Shown here one piece after another: positions 50,052 to 58,796 of a stretch of DNA of 64,000 bases. The notes under the pieces were generated by a model, which was not told where the DNA came from, searched no databases, and saw only the letters and a program-made list of their open reading frames with translations. The stretch covers positions 1,029,538 through 1,093,537 of the forward strand of contig CAWIJK010000004.1 of the NCBI GenBank assembly GCA_963836375.1. Reading direction: 5' to 3'. Both the position numbers and the translations under genes were made by a program. Positions within the stretch are counted from its first letter, which is position 1; each line of letters begins with the position of its first letter. This DNA comes from CAWIJK01 sp963836375. GTDB lineage: Bacteria > Actinomycetota > Acidimicrobiia > Acidimicrobiales > RAAP-2.

Positions 50052-51668
50052 ATGACGGACGCTCGTCCAGCCCCGTGGGTCAGCCTGACAAGCGGGTCGG
50101 CATTCGCGTCCAAGGCCACTCCGGCACCTCCGATCTCGGAGAACCTCACACAGAGCTCAACCGGCGTGATCAAAGACTCGTCCAGCTCTGGAATCGGCGT
50201 TCAGCCCGGTGCTCGACCAACGGGCCCACCGATCGAGAAGCCTCACGGAAACCCGGTCAATCAGGATCAACCCCCAACGCCGAATGATCGCCTGAGACGC
50301 CGGCTCTTCTTCACAGATTGTCTCGCTCTGTGCTTCAGCTGGGTAGCCCTCGGGATGTTGATCAAGGGTTTTGCCCCCTCGCTACTGCTCCGAGCGTCGC
50401 TCGGGGCTCTCGCGGCGGTCATAACGCTACTGGCCATGTACCTTCTCGGCCTCTATCGGTCCCGAATCTGCATGCGCCGCACCCAAGAACTGGGGCGGAT
50501 CGTGCTCGCGGTTCTCGCTGGTGCCGTAAGTGTCGACATCGTCCGAGGTCCCCATGGTTTCAACGTGGCGCTGGTGACTTCCGCGTTGTCCGCCGTGGTC
50601 ACGCTCAGCATCCTGCGGTGGAACTATCGCAGATGGCTTCAAAACTGCAGGTCAAACCGCATGTATCTGCGCAAGGTAGTGCTCATCGGGGCGACCCATG
50701 ATGCGTTCGAACTGTGGAGAACCCTTCGGTGTGAGCCATCGCTCGGCTACGAGGTTACCGCCGTCGTCGGCGTGGGACCGAACAGTCCGCCCATCCGTGA
50801 TCTGCCGATTGCCCGAGACATGAGTTCGATCCCAGAACTGGCCCGTTTGACCCAGGCGAACGGCATACTCGTTGTCCCCAACGCCATTTCGACGGGGCAG
50901 CTCCGGACGGCGGTCGACTACGCCATCACCAACGGACTACATGTTCAGGTCTGGTCGGGGCTGGAAGGAGTCGGCACTCGTCGGCTCCGCATGACTCCCC
51001 TGTCCGGGGAGGCCTTCTTCTACGTCGAGCCGTTGGTCGTCCGTCGATGGCAGTCAGCGGTCAAAAGGGGGGTCGACATTGTTGGTTCGGTTTTCACTCT
51101 GCTGCTGGCGGCGCCACTCATGGTGCTCACCGCCATTTCGGTGAAGCTGGAGGACCGCGGTCCGGTCTTTCACAAGCAAGAGCGGGTTGGCAAGGACGGC
51201 AAGCTCTTCGTCGTCTACAAGTTCCGCTCGATGGTTCAGCATTCTGGGTCGGAAGCCTTCGATGCTGATTCCCTGAACGAACGGGACGGGCCCCTCTTCA
51301 AATCCTCGAACGACCCACGGGTGACCCGAGTCGGGCGCTATATCCGTGGGTCGAGTATCGACGAACTCCCCCAGCTGTGGAACGTCCTAGTAGGCTCGAT
51401 GAGCCTCGTGGGACCGCGCCCGGCCCTCGCCTTGGAGACCGCCCAATTCGACGAGCAGCTGCTCCGGCGTTTGACCGTGAAACCCGGGCTAACGGGCCTG
51501 TGGCAGATAGAGGCTCGGGACAATCCGGCGTTCAACGCCTATCGGAGGCTGGATCTGTTCTATGTGGACAACTGGTCGTTGGCGCTCGACCTCTCGATCC
51601 TGGTGTCGACTCCCCCGATCGTGATCAACCGCGCCGTGCGCTCAATCCGGCTGCGACGAGCCGTGTGA
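50052..51668 (+). CDS. Polyprenyl-phosphate sugar phosphotransferase (WbaP/CpsE-type initiating enzyme)
   Basis: A 538-residue integral membrane enzyme that starts repeat-unit synthesis by moving a sugar-1-phosphate from a nucleotide sugar to undecaprenyl phosphate. After an 80-residue hydrophilic N-terminus come four hydrophobic helices (for example LGALAAVITLLAMYLLGLY), a CoA-binding-like domain (RKVVLIGATHDAFELWRTL) and the catalytic domain: KRGVDIVGSVFTLLLAAP, QERVGKDGKLFVVYKFRSM, GRYIRGSSIDELPQLWNVL and SLVGPRPAL. GAGAGAGA just before ATG 50052 supports the start. This is the probable first committed step of the locus; the sugar (hexose-1-P) cannot be assigned. Confidence 0.92.
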   Translation: MTDARPAPWVSLTSGSAFASKATPAPPISENLTQSSTGVIKDSSSSGIGVQPGARPTGPPIEKPHGNPVNQDQPPTPNDRLRRRLFFTDCLALCFSWVALGMLIKGFAPSLLLRASLGALAAVITLLAMYLLGLYRSRICMRRTQELGRIVLAVLAGAVSVDIVRGPHGFNVALVTSALSAVVTLSILRWNYRRWLQNCRSNRMYLRKVVLIGATHDAFELWRTLRCEPSLGYEVTAVVGVGPNSPPIRDLPIARDMSSIPELARLTQANGILVVPNAISTGQLRTAVDYAITNGLHVQVWSGLEGVGTRRLRMTPLSGEAFFYVEPLVVRRWQSAVKRGVDIVGSVFTLLLAAPLMVLTAISVKLEDRGPVFHKQERVGKDGKLFVVYKFRSMVQHSGSEAFDADSLNERDGPLFKSSNDPRVTRVGRYIRGSSIDELPQLWNVLVGSMSLVGPRPALALETAQFDEQLLRRLTVKPGLTGLWQIEARDNPAFNAYRRLDLFYVDNWSLALDLSILVSTPPIVINRAVRSIRLRRAV

Positions 51669-51726
51669 GGAATGTCCGCTATCCCTTCGGCGTCCAATCC
51701 GTCGATGTCGTCCAAGTCGGGTCGCG

Positions 51727-52353
51727 CTAGTGCAGCTTCGACTCGGACTCCAGCTCCTCGATGATCCGACGCAGGTGTTCCAGGCAACGTCCCCGGGTCG
51801 GACCGATGCTGCCAATGGGCATCGACAACGTCTCGGAGATGTCCTTATAGGAGAGCGCATCGTCTCCGGAGAGGAACGCCAGGAGTCGTTGGCACTTGGG
51901 GGAGAGCTGCTCGAACGCCCTACGCACGAGCATGTTCTGCTCTTCGGCGATGGGCCCACTGTCGGCGGACGGAATCGAGATGTCGGCCAATCTGGAGATG
52001 GCGTCGTCATCAAAGGTCACCCGGGATCGGAATCGAATCAACCTGAGACACTCCCGGTGGGCGGTCGTTGCGATCCATGACCCCACCCGCTCGGGCTTTT
52101 GAATACGCCCGATATTTTCGACCAGCCTGAGCCAGGTAGTCTGCTGCACCTCCCATGCATCCGCTTCGCACAGGCGGCAGCTCCGGGCGATGGCCATGAT
52201 CGAGCCGCCGAAGCGTTGGGTCAACTCCTCCCATGCCCCTGCGTCTCCGGCCGCCGCCGCCTGGACAATCCGGACGAGGACGAGGTCGATGTCGCGCTCA
52301 TCGACAACATCCTCGGAAAGGTCCAGTTCCGCCCTACTGGTATCGATCGTCAT
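51727..52353 (-). CDS. ECF-type RNA polymerase sigma factor
   Basis: A 208-residue sigma-70 family protein with region 2 (SIMAIARSCRLCEADAWEVQQTTWLRLVENI, then ERVGSWIATTAHRECL) and region 4 (LSPKCQRLLAFLSGDDALSYKDISETL, then GSIGPTRGRCLEHLRRII). The short linker and absence of region 1.1 mark it as extracytoplasmic-function. No anti-sigma factor with a membrane domain is adjacent, and the region has two cysteines (CRLCEAD) of unknown use. It lies inside the locus and could drive several of its promoters. Convergent with the sugar-transferase gene, 58 bp away. Confidence 0.87.
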   Translation of the reverse strand: MTIDTSRAELDLSEDVVDERDIDLVLVRIVQAAAAGDAGAWEELTQRFGGSIMAIARSCRLCEADAWEVQQTTWLRLVENIGRIQKPERVGSWIATTAHRECLRLIRFRSRVTFDDDAISRLADISIPSADSGPIAEEQNMLVRRAFEQLSPKCQRLLAFLSGDDALSYKDISETLSMPIGSIGPTRGRCLEHLRRIIEELESESKLH

Positions 52354-52728
52354 TCCGACACGCCCACCTTTTTGGATCGAACAACGGTTCTTTTTTGACG
52401 GCGATCGGCAGTCAGAGACCGAACCGCATTGCCGCCGGGTCCCCCGGTGCGAGTGTCCGGATCCGTGCGACCGTCGGTCGCGAAGGTCCCCCAGCGAGCC
52501 ACCCGAAACTGATGGGACAAACCCGTACGGTTACCGCTCGACGCCGCCTGGTCGTGGGATCCTGCACCACGGATCAAAGGGTCGCAGCAATCCCGGGATC
52601 GATCATCCCCAAATATGGGGGTATTGGCCGGCCGCGTGAACCGTTCTAACGCCGGAGCGGTTCAGGGCCTTACCGTCTCCTAACCATAGCATTCGAGAGA
52701 AGAAAGTTGCAGTTGTTCAGAACGCAAC
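52354..52728. other. Intergenic region upstream of the sigma factor
   Basis: About 375 bp with no convincing gene. I see no clear promoter for the sigma factor and no TGTATCAA copy. The right end carries a hairpin annotated separately. Confidence 0.45.
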
Positions 52729-52730
52729 TT
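52704..52730 (-). terminator. Hairpin at the end of the methyltransferase gene
   Basis: On the minus strand AAGTTGC (52730-52724) pairs with GCAACTT (52710-52704), a 7-bp perfect stem with a 13-nt loop, followed by a pyrimidine run TTCTTCTC. It overlaps the stop codon of the 52729-53805 gene and is a fair candidate terminator. Confidence 0.4.
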
Positions 52731-53805
52731 AATTCTTGGTGAACCTCGCCACGATCGCTCCCGCCTCGCTCAGGTGCGGGTTGCCGCTCGGCCGAAGTCG
52801 CCGGGTCACAGAGCAAATGACCGGAGCGAATCGTGTGGCGTACGCCGCCCGCTCTATGGCTCGCGGGGGTTGTATGGGCGAGTAGTCCGACGACAGCTTT
52901 GAGTGCTGCGGGCGCAACCGTCCTTGTGGGTCCCGAGAGAACGATTTTCCCCAGATCGATGTGTTGTAGCGGCGAAAGTCGACAAACTCGACGGAAAGGT
53001 CCAGCTGAGCGGCGAGTCGTCGCAAGCCCTCCTTCGAGATCCAATGCAGGTGGATCGGGGGCAGATCCGTGGACCACACGACTTCGCCTTCGAAGTAGTC
53101 CCGGGAAGGAGTGGACATGATGAGCCGGCCACCGGGGCGCATTATCGCCACCAGGGACTCCAGGAAATCTCTGGGCGAATGGACGTGTTCGATGACCTCC
53201 ATCGCCAAGACGATGTCCTTGGAGGAAAGGTGCTCCTGGTGCAATTCCTCGACCGGCATCGCCGTGTACCAGGGTCCAAACATCTCTCGGGCGGAAGCGA
53301 CCGCCTCACTGGAGACGTCGACCCCCGTTGCCGCGTAGCCCTCCTGCCTCAGTGCAGCCGTCAGGTAGCCAAGCCCGGACCCGATATCGAGGATTTCCGG
53401 AAGGTCACGAGAAGACCCGCCCTCCTGCTGGAGCAAGAAGGAAACTCCGTAGTAGATGGCTTCGCAGTGCGCCAAAGACCGAAGCGGCTTGCGCCACCGT
53501 CTCACGTGTTTGGCATATGACTCATAACGTAGATACCCGTCGAGTACCGACCGGTTCTTGTAGATCGCGTTATAGAGGGTATCGGGAGCGTGACCCTCGA
53601 CGGATTGGCTTCGACATTCCGAGCATTCCGACACGTTGTAGGAAGTTCCGTCCACATAACCCGGGACCGATCCAAGGGCCCTCAGTAAACCACCACCGCA
53701 GATGCGACAGCAGGGCGCGGGGTGAACTTCTGACTCGTGCTCAGACAGGGATTGGGTTTTGGCCCCGCCCTCTCGCACTGTTCTCGGTGATTCATCGACG
53801 TACAT
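52729..53805 (-). CDS. Class I SAM methyltransferase with N-terminal zinc-ribbon-like segment
   Basis: A 358-residue soluble enzyme. The first 70 residues carry paired cysteines (CCRICGG, then CSECRSQSVEG) that look like a zinc-ribbon motif seen in some methyltransferases acting on surface glycans. Then come motif I (ILDIGSGLGYLTAALRQEG), GVDVSSEAVASAREMFG, DIVLAMEVIEHVHSPRDFLE and MRPGGRLIMSTPS. It probably methylates a sugar or lipid of the polymer; acceptor unknown. The gene 64 bp upstream on the same strand encodes another methyltransferase, so both are likely one operon. Confidence 0.85.
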   Translation of the reverse strand: MYVDESPRTVREGGAKTQSLSEHESEVHPAPCCRICGGGLLRALGSVPGYVDGTSYNVSECSECRSQSVEGHAPDTLYNAIYKNRSVLDGYLRYESYAKHVRRWRKPLRSLAHCEAIYYGVSFLLQQEGGSSRDLPEILDIGSGLGYLTAALRQEGYAATGVDVSSEAVASAREMFGPWYTAMPVEELHQEHLSSKDIVLAMEVIEHVHSPRDFLESLVAIMRPGGRLIMSTPSRDYFEGEVVWSTDLPPIHLHWISKEGLRRLAAQLDLSVEFVDFRRYNTSIWGKSFSRDPQGRLRPQHSKLSSDYSPIQPPRAIERAAYATRFAPVICSVTRRLRPSGNPHLSEAGAIVARFTKN

Positions 53806-53868
53806 GGTTGAATTCCGCTCTTCTTTCTTGGGCTCTGACGCTCATCGAGTGTCTGCTTCCAGTCCGTT

Positions 53869-54726
53869 TCAACCCGGAGATGGTGCGGGCAACACCGCTC
53901 GGCCGTCGTCGCTCTGAGGGTCTCCCAACGCCGACGGCTTGCGTATCACAATGCCAAGGTCGACATTTCGATCGGACAGTCGACCACGGGACAACCGGCT
54001 GATGGCCCACATGCCCGCCCGGATGGCGGCGTACTTCACTCCCGACGTTCTCGAGAACGTGTCGATGGCAAAGAATTCGAGTGGGGACAGGCTGTGCTCG
54101 CGACAGAACGCCAGGAGAGCGTCCGGGGCAAGCACCGGGTCATGGTATGTGGGGTAGGGGCTAAATCCCGGTTTCCCGGCATTGCGGTTGCCAAAGAGAT
54201 ACCGATACACCCAGACGTGCAATCGGTATGGGGTGTGGCGAGCGGTCCAGCCGTAGACCGAGTCGCGATTTGGCAGCCACATGATAATGAGGCCCCCCGG
54301 TCGCACCCAGTCTGAGAAGTTCTGCAGGGCGGCCAGGGCACCATCAATGTGCTCCAGGACGTAGGCGGAATACACGACGTCGAAATGCTTGGAGGGCACA
54401 ATTTCACCGTCACAGATGCTCCCGACAATTCCAACATCGAGATCTCGGGTGACTGAGCGTCGATGTTTGAGGGCGTGGGCGTCGAGATCGACCCCGGTAA
54501 TCTCGAATTCTGCCAGCTCAAGGTCAAGTTCCCAGCGCCGTCCGCAGCCCGCCTCGAGAATCCTCATCGTCCCGTCGATCTCGTGCGAATGCTCGAGGAG
54601 GCGCGCAGTGATGTGCTGTACAGCCTCTGCGGGCGTCAGCACCGGAAGGTCTTCGCTGCTGTTGATGGGGGCGTCCGAGCGGTCGATTCCTTCTTGTTTG
54701 TCCCTAACTGTCGTCGCGCGCTCCAT
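53869..54726 (-). CDS. Class I SAM methyltransferase
   Basis: About 285 residues from ATG 54726, supported by GAGGA a few bases upstream; the longer frame to 54909 gives a leader that does not look protein-like. Motif I is MRILEAGCGRRWELDLEL, then TGVDLDAHALKHRR, FDVVYSAYVLEHIDGALAAL and VRPGGLIIMWLPN. A C-terminal part (about 180-285) includes KYAAIRAGMWAISRL, which might touch the membrane. A TGTATCAA motif lies 86 bp upstream of the start. Together with the neighbouring enzyme it likely modifies the polysaccharide. Confidence 0.83.
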   Translation of the reverse strand: MERATTVRDKQEGIDRSDAPINSSEDLPVLTPAEAVQHITARLLEHSHEIDGTMRILEAGCGRRWELDLELAEFEITGVDLDAHALKHRRSVTRDLDVGIVGSICDGEIVPSKHFDVVYSAYVLEHIDGALAALQNFSDWVRPGGLIIMWLPNRDSVYGWTARHTPYRLHVWVYRYLFGNRNAGKPGFSPYPTYHDPVLAPDALLAFCREHSLSPLEFFAIDTFSRTSGVKYAAIRAGMWAISRLSRGRLSDRNVDLGIVIRKPSALGDPQSDDGRAVLPAPSPG

Positions 54727-54811
54727 GCGTTCTTCCTCGACCTGGTCTGTAGCGGCTTGAAGCCGGATGGACGCCAAATTCGGCACAGGTTGGAGGCCAC
54801 TGATCGTGAAT

Positions 54812-54819
54812 TTGATACA
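54812..54819 (-). promoter_or_regulatory. Upstream motif copy (TGTATCAA)
   Basis: Exact TGTATCAA on the minus strand, 86 bp before ATG 54726, in the 239-bp gap between divergent methyltransferase genes. Confidence 0.45.
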
Positions 54820-54965
54820 TGCCAGAGAAACGGAACAAGGCGCCAGAAAGCTACAAGAAACCAGCTCAGAGGGGTCGAGGCGTGGCGGCATGAGGCGGCA
54901 AACTATCAAATCAAAGCTCGGATCCTCTACAAGGAAAGCACCCAGCTCTTCAAGGAAGTAGGAAC

Positions 54966-55844
54966 GTGCTCCCCGAGGCTCCGCGACATCCCAGTGCGCC
55001 GACGACGGCCCGGCAACGCTCTAGAATTCGTTCGTTGCCCCGCCGGCTGCGCGCTGCCCCGGCGGGAGTCCCACGGCTTCTGCGGGCGATCCGAAGAGAG
55101 CCGATTGAAACCTTTTACTTCGTCCCTGAGCAGTTGTCTCACTGGATGTGCTCCCCCGTTCCCTACGAGGTGGAGGAAGAGTGGGGTCGCTCGTTTCATG
55201 ATCTGTTGGGTTTTCGTTGGCCCTGTCCGGAAATGGATGCGTTCCATAATCTCTGGGGGCGTGTGAACGAGAAGCTCGCCGCTGAGGGCCTGCCTGCGGG
55301 ACGTTGGACGAGTGGGACGTACAGCGACGCCGACTCGGCGTTGTCCGCCTGTGTGTGGTGCTCCGTTCGCCACCTGAGACCGGTGAATATCGTCGAGACG
55401 GGTGTGGCCCGTGGTGTCACCAGTCGCGTGATTCTCGAGGCAATTGCTGCCAACGGTGTGGGTCACCTGTGGAGCGTGGATCTTCCCAACCCGTTCGCCA
55501 GCTCGGATCTTGAAGATCAGACCGGGGTTGCCATTCCGGATCACCTTCGCGCCGACTGGACCTACGTCCGAGGATCCAGCCGTCGACAACTGCGAACGCT
55601 CGTCGAGAAACTTGGGGTAGTCGACCTTTTCGTGCACGACAGCCTTCATACCGTTCGTAACATGCGATTTGAGATGGAGACCGTCTGGCCTGTTCTTCGC
55701 GATCGTCGGTTGCTCATTGTTGACGACGTAGACAAGGCTGCCTTTCGTGACTTCGCAACGCGGAGACAGGGCCACGAATCCAGGGTGTACCGTTCCGGCG
55801 ACGGGCCATGGATGTGGGGGGTGGTCTGGAAGGTTTCGAGCTGA
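54966..55844 (+). CDS. Class I methyltransferase-like protein (Methyltransf_24 type)
   Basis: A 292-residue protein. After a basic N-terminal 45 residues there is FYFVPEQLSHWMCSP, then a Rossmann core VNIVETGVARGVTSRVILEAI, HLWSVDLPNPF and VDLFVHDSLHTVRNMRFEM, and RRLLIVDDVDKAAF. This order fits the family-24 methyltransferases that act on sugars in surface and antibiotic glycans. The motif-I glycine loop reads ETGVARG. The start is taken at ATG 54966 but an internal start is possible. It is convergent with the flavin monooxygenase-like gene. Confidence 0.8.
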   Translation: MLPEAPRHPSAPTTARQRSRIRSLPRRLRAAPAGVPRLLRAIRREPIETFYFVPEQLSHWMCSPVPYEVEEEWGRSFHDLLGFRWPCPEMDAFHNLWGRVNEKLAAEGLPAGRWTSGTYSDADSALSACVWCSVRHLRPVNIVETGVARGVTSRVILEAIAANGVGHLWSVDLPNPFASSDLEDQTGVAIPDHLRADWTYVRGSSRRQLRTLVEKLGVVDLFVHDSLHTVRNMRFEMETVWPVLRDRRLLIVDDVDKAAFRDFATRRQGHESRVYRSGDGPWMWGVVWKVSS

Positions 55845-55978
55845 TCGAACCTCCCCGGATCCTGTGTGCCGGCGCTGGGGGATCCCAGAGATCGCCGACC
55901 GAACCGCTCGGGCGTATCCATAGACCGACGACCGCCGTCGAGCGTACCTCGGTCAAACGGACCTGATCGGAGGCCGGC

Positions 55979-57229
55979 TCACGCCCGACTGTTGGCTGCA
56001 AATGGCCGATTCGTGCCCTGGACCGATTCCGAACCGTGCTGCAACGACGATTGGATCCGTTGAGCAACCCGGGGGGCGACGAAGTGCGTCCCGGCAACGA
56101 ATCGCATGAGGGGCCCCAAGCTCGGCGCCGCCATCGCCCCGGTGAAGAAAAGCCCGTCGATGCTTGATTCGAGATGGCGATCGACGGTCGGCGCGCCGGC
56201 GGTCACCTGCAGCGCCGAGCGCAGCACGGGATCGATGTAGTTGAGCCGATCCAGGTCGAAACGGAAGCCGGTGCCGGCGATGACGTGGTCGGCCTCGACA
56301 GTCGAAAGACCTTCCGGACTGCGCAAACGAAGCCTGACTCGCTCGTTATGCGTCTCGGCCGAGACCAGACTGTGCTGGGCCAGCAGTGGAATGCGGTTCT
56401 CGACACGGTCACGAAGCCACCATGCCCCCGACGGCCCCAGGAACCCGAGACCATGGTCGATACGCCAAGCTGGTGGGAAGAAACGGAATACGTCGGGGAG
56501 ACGGTCATACGCCCAACAGGGCCAGCCTTCGCACAGGCGAACCACAGGCCTGCGGATTCTTTGCAGACGGGTGAGTGTGGCCGGGTTGGCGGTGTTCCAA
56601 AGAAGCTTGTCGTCGCGGACGACCAGTTTGGGGATGGCCCCGTTTTCGTTGAGGAGAGCGGCGGTTTCGAGCGCCGATTGCCCCCTTCCGATGACGAGAA
56701 CCTCCTTCCCCGAATAGCCACTCAGTTCACCGATCGAGCACGTGTGGGCCATTCGGTCCGGCGGTAGACCGACCAGCTCGGGCGGGAGAAAGGCAAAAGG
56801 CACGATGCCCGTGGCCACCACCACTCGCTTTGCGGTCAGAGATTCCCCGTGAGCGGTCCGGAGCTGGAACTCGTCCGAGGACTTGGACAAAGAGATCACC
56901 TCGGCCTCGGTGATGTCCGGGACCAGCCGCCCAGCGAACCAGTCACCGTAGGCGATGAACTGCTCTTTTGAAAGTGGCGTAACCCGCTGGTGGTACTCCT
57001 CTTGGGCGGTGCGGCAATAGTCGGCGGCCAAAGAACCTTTGGTGGGGGCGCACAGGTCCGATGCGTATGGCTCGGACTTGAGGATCATCCCGGCAGGCAT
57101 GTTGAACCGCCAGGCGCCCATCGTCTGCCCGAAGACTCGGTGCTCGATCCCGAGATGGTTCAGATGGGCGGCGATCGAAAGTCCGTTGGGACCCGCGCCG
57201 ATAACGACGACATCAGTATCCGACATCAC
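55979..57229 (-). CDS. Flavin-dependent monooxygenase-like oxidoreductase
   Basis: A 416-residue FAD/NAD(P) enzyme of the class B flavoprotein monooxygenase type. FAD motif VVVIGAGPNGLSIAAHL begins near residue 7; FNMPAGMILKSEPYASDL follows. The NADP motif VLVIGRGQSALETAALL lies near 185, and HVIAGTGFRFDLDRL near 330. Such enzymes N- or C-hydroxylate amines or insert oxygen. It overlaps the ATP-grasp gene by 17 bp (57213-57229), so the two proteins probably work in one pathway, perhaps oxidising an amine before or after ligation. Substrate unknown. Confidence 0.83.
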   Translation of the reverse strand: MMSDTDVVVIGAGPNGLSIAAHLNHLGIEHRVFGQTMGAWRFNMPAGMILKSEPYASDLCAPTKGSLAADYCRTAQEEYHQRVTPLSKEQFIAYGDWFAGRLVPDITEAEVISLSKSSDEFQLRTAHGESLTAKRVVVATGIVPFAFLPPELVGLPPDRMAHTCSIGELSGYSGKEVLVIGRGQSALETAALLNENGAIPKLVVRDDKLLWNTANPATLTRLQRIRRPVVRLCEGWPCWAYDRLPDVFRFFPPAWRIDHGLGFLGPSGAWWLRDRVENRIPLLAQHSLVSAETHNERVRLRLRSPEGLSTVEADHVIAGTGFRFDLDRLNYIDPVLRSALQVTAGAPTVDRHLESSIDGLFFTGAMAAPSLGPLMRFVAGTHFVAPRVAQRIQSSLQHGSESVQGTNRPFAANSRA

Positions 57230-58535
57230 CCGCCCTTCTTTGAACTCGAGAAGAGTCTGCGTAGCCCCGTTTCACCCAGTCAGAAAACTGCCGTCGAACC
57301 TTTCCGATGTCCGAGGCGAGCGCAATGAGGGAGGGTCGGACATCATCAAAATCAAGATCGTCGTAGATGGCGCCACTGAAAAACTCGCGGGCGAACATGA
57401 TGGCGGCCCGCATAGTCGGCACACTGTCCGGCCGACCACCTTCGAACAGGTTCTCTTTCAGCCATTTGAGGTCGCCATGCAACCAGCGCATTCGCACGCC
57501 GGTCCGATAGTCCCCGTTCGCAGAAAGCTTCTCACCCAAGGCCCACCGCCACAACAGACCCGGGAAATCGACGCCGGATCTGATGGCGACCTCGATCGAT
57601 CCGGAAAGTCGGGCATTGATCTCCATGAGGAGGGGATGGCCGCGGGCATCCCGCCGGAATTCGATTTCTGAGTAACCCTCGAGATCTAGGGCACGCACCA
57701 ACGCCACAGCGGCCGACCGGAGGTCGGGGGGCATGGGAATGCTCTCACGGACCACCGACACGCCGCCGAGTACTGGGGCCATCCGGTGGGCCACCTGGGC
57801 GAACTCGGCCCAGATCTTCCCGTCGGCGTACAGCAGGCTCACCGATTCTCGTGATCCACCTACCCATTCCTGGACAATGGCTGCGCTGCCCAGCTCGCTC
57901 AGGCGTTCGGCGAAGAGCAGCCCCTCCTTCTCGTCGAGCACCTCCTGGGACCGCACCTGGGTGCCGGTACCGTGGTGGCGGATCCACGAATGGGTGGGTT
58001 TGATGACTGCCGGGAAGCCGATCTCTTGGAGAACCTGGACGACGTCCTCGGCAGCGAGGGCCGGAAGAGTCCTCGGTCCGCGCACCCCGACCAGAGCAGC
58101 CACTTCGAGGGTCCGCTGCTTGTCGTTGGCGACCTCCAGGGCGGATTCCGACGCCAGTGCCAACGCCACCCCTGCGTGTTCGAATTGGGCACGCCAGGGG
58201 CGAAGGGCGGCAACAGATCCGTCACTTGAGGGGATCAGCAATCTGGTGGGGTGTTGACCGACGACTTCGAGAATCGCCTGTGCGTAGCCATCGGGATTCT
58301 GGTGGAACTCCGGTAGTGTGGTGTGCCAGGACGCCCAACGGGAACTGAAGGCCGGGACTCGCATTCGCGTATCGCAGGCATCGATGGTCTCCGCCACCGC
58401 GACCTTCAAGCCCGAGCGACCCAGAGCCTTGGCCGCCGCCAGCGACTGACGCATGTGTCCGTCGGTGAGGAGGGCGTCGGTCGAGCTCGGAGCTCTCACC
58501 TTGGAACAGGCGGACGGAAGTCGACCTTTTTGCAT
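57213..58535 (-). CDS. ATP-grasp ligase (carbamoyl-phosphate synthetase-like)
   Basis: About 440 residues from ATG 58535; the frame extends to 58637 but the extra residues are Arg/Pro/Ser rich. The N-terminal preATP-grasp domain has DGHMRQSLAAAKALGRSGLKVAV and LLIPSSDGSVAAL. The ATP-grasp core has GFPAVIKPTHSWIRHHGTG, AAIVQEWVGGSRESVSLL and the metal site GYSEIEFRRDARGHPLLMEINARLSGS. It joins a carboxylate to an amine using ATP. The gene lies 17 bp over the flavin enzyme gene, giving a two-gene module. Product unknown; it could tailor a sugar or small molecule of the locus. Confidence 0.82.
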   Translation of the reverse strand: MQKGRLPSACSKVRAPSSTDALLTDGHMRQSLAAAKALGRSGLKVAVAETIDACDTRMRVPAFSSRWASWHTTLPEFHQNPDGYAQAILEVVGQHPTRLLIPSSDGSVAALRPWRAQFEHAGVALALASESALEVANDKQRTLEVAALVGVRGPRTLPALAAEDVVQVLQEIGFPAVIKPTHSWIRHHGTGTQVRSQEVLDEKEGLLFAERLSELGSAAIVQEWVGGSRESVSLLYADGKIWAEFAQVAHRMAPVLGGVSVVRESIPMPPDLRSAAVALVRALDLEGYSEIEFRRDARGHPLLMEINARLSGSIEVAIRSGVDFPGLLWRWALGEKLSANGDYRTGVRMRWLHGDLKWLKENLFEGGRPDSVPTMRAAIMFAREFFSGAIYDDLDFDDVRPSLIALASDIGKVRRQFSDWVKRGYADSSRVQRRAGDVGY

Positions 58536-58664
58536 GGTCTCCCCGGAACCCGACGGTCGCTGCTCACAGGGCGCGTCAAAAGCGAGCGGTCCTCGGATCG
58601 ATCGAGGAGGAGTCGATCCGGGCCGTCCACTCCGCACGGGGTACGGAGGTCAGCCTGGCGATTC

Positions 58665-58672
58665 TTGATACA
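58665..58672 (-). promoter_or_regulatory. Upstream motif copy (TGTATCAA)
   Basis: Exact TGTATCAA on the minus strand, flanked as GGATGTATCAAG like the 34383 copy. It lies 130 bp before ATG 58535, or 28 bp before the longest frame at 58637. Confidence 0.4.
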
Positions 58673-58796
58673 TCCAGGGCCGGGCCGGACTCCCCGACCT
58701 CCGAAAGTCGGGATCGCAGTCAGGGACGGTGGTGAGCCCCCCGGCGCCCCAAGGGCTCGATCAAGGCAACCCTGCCAGCGAGCTGCCGCTCCTTGG

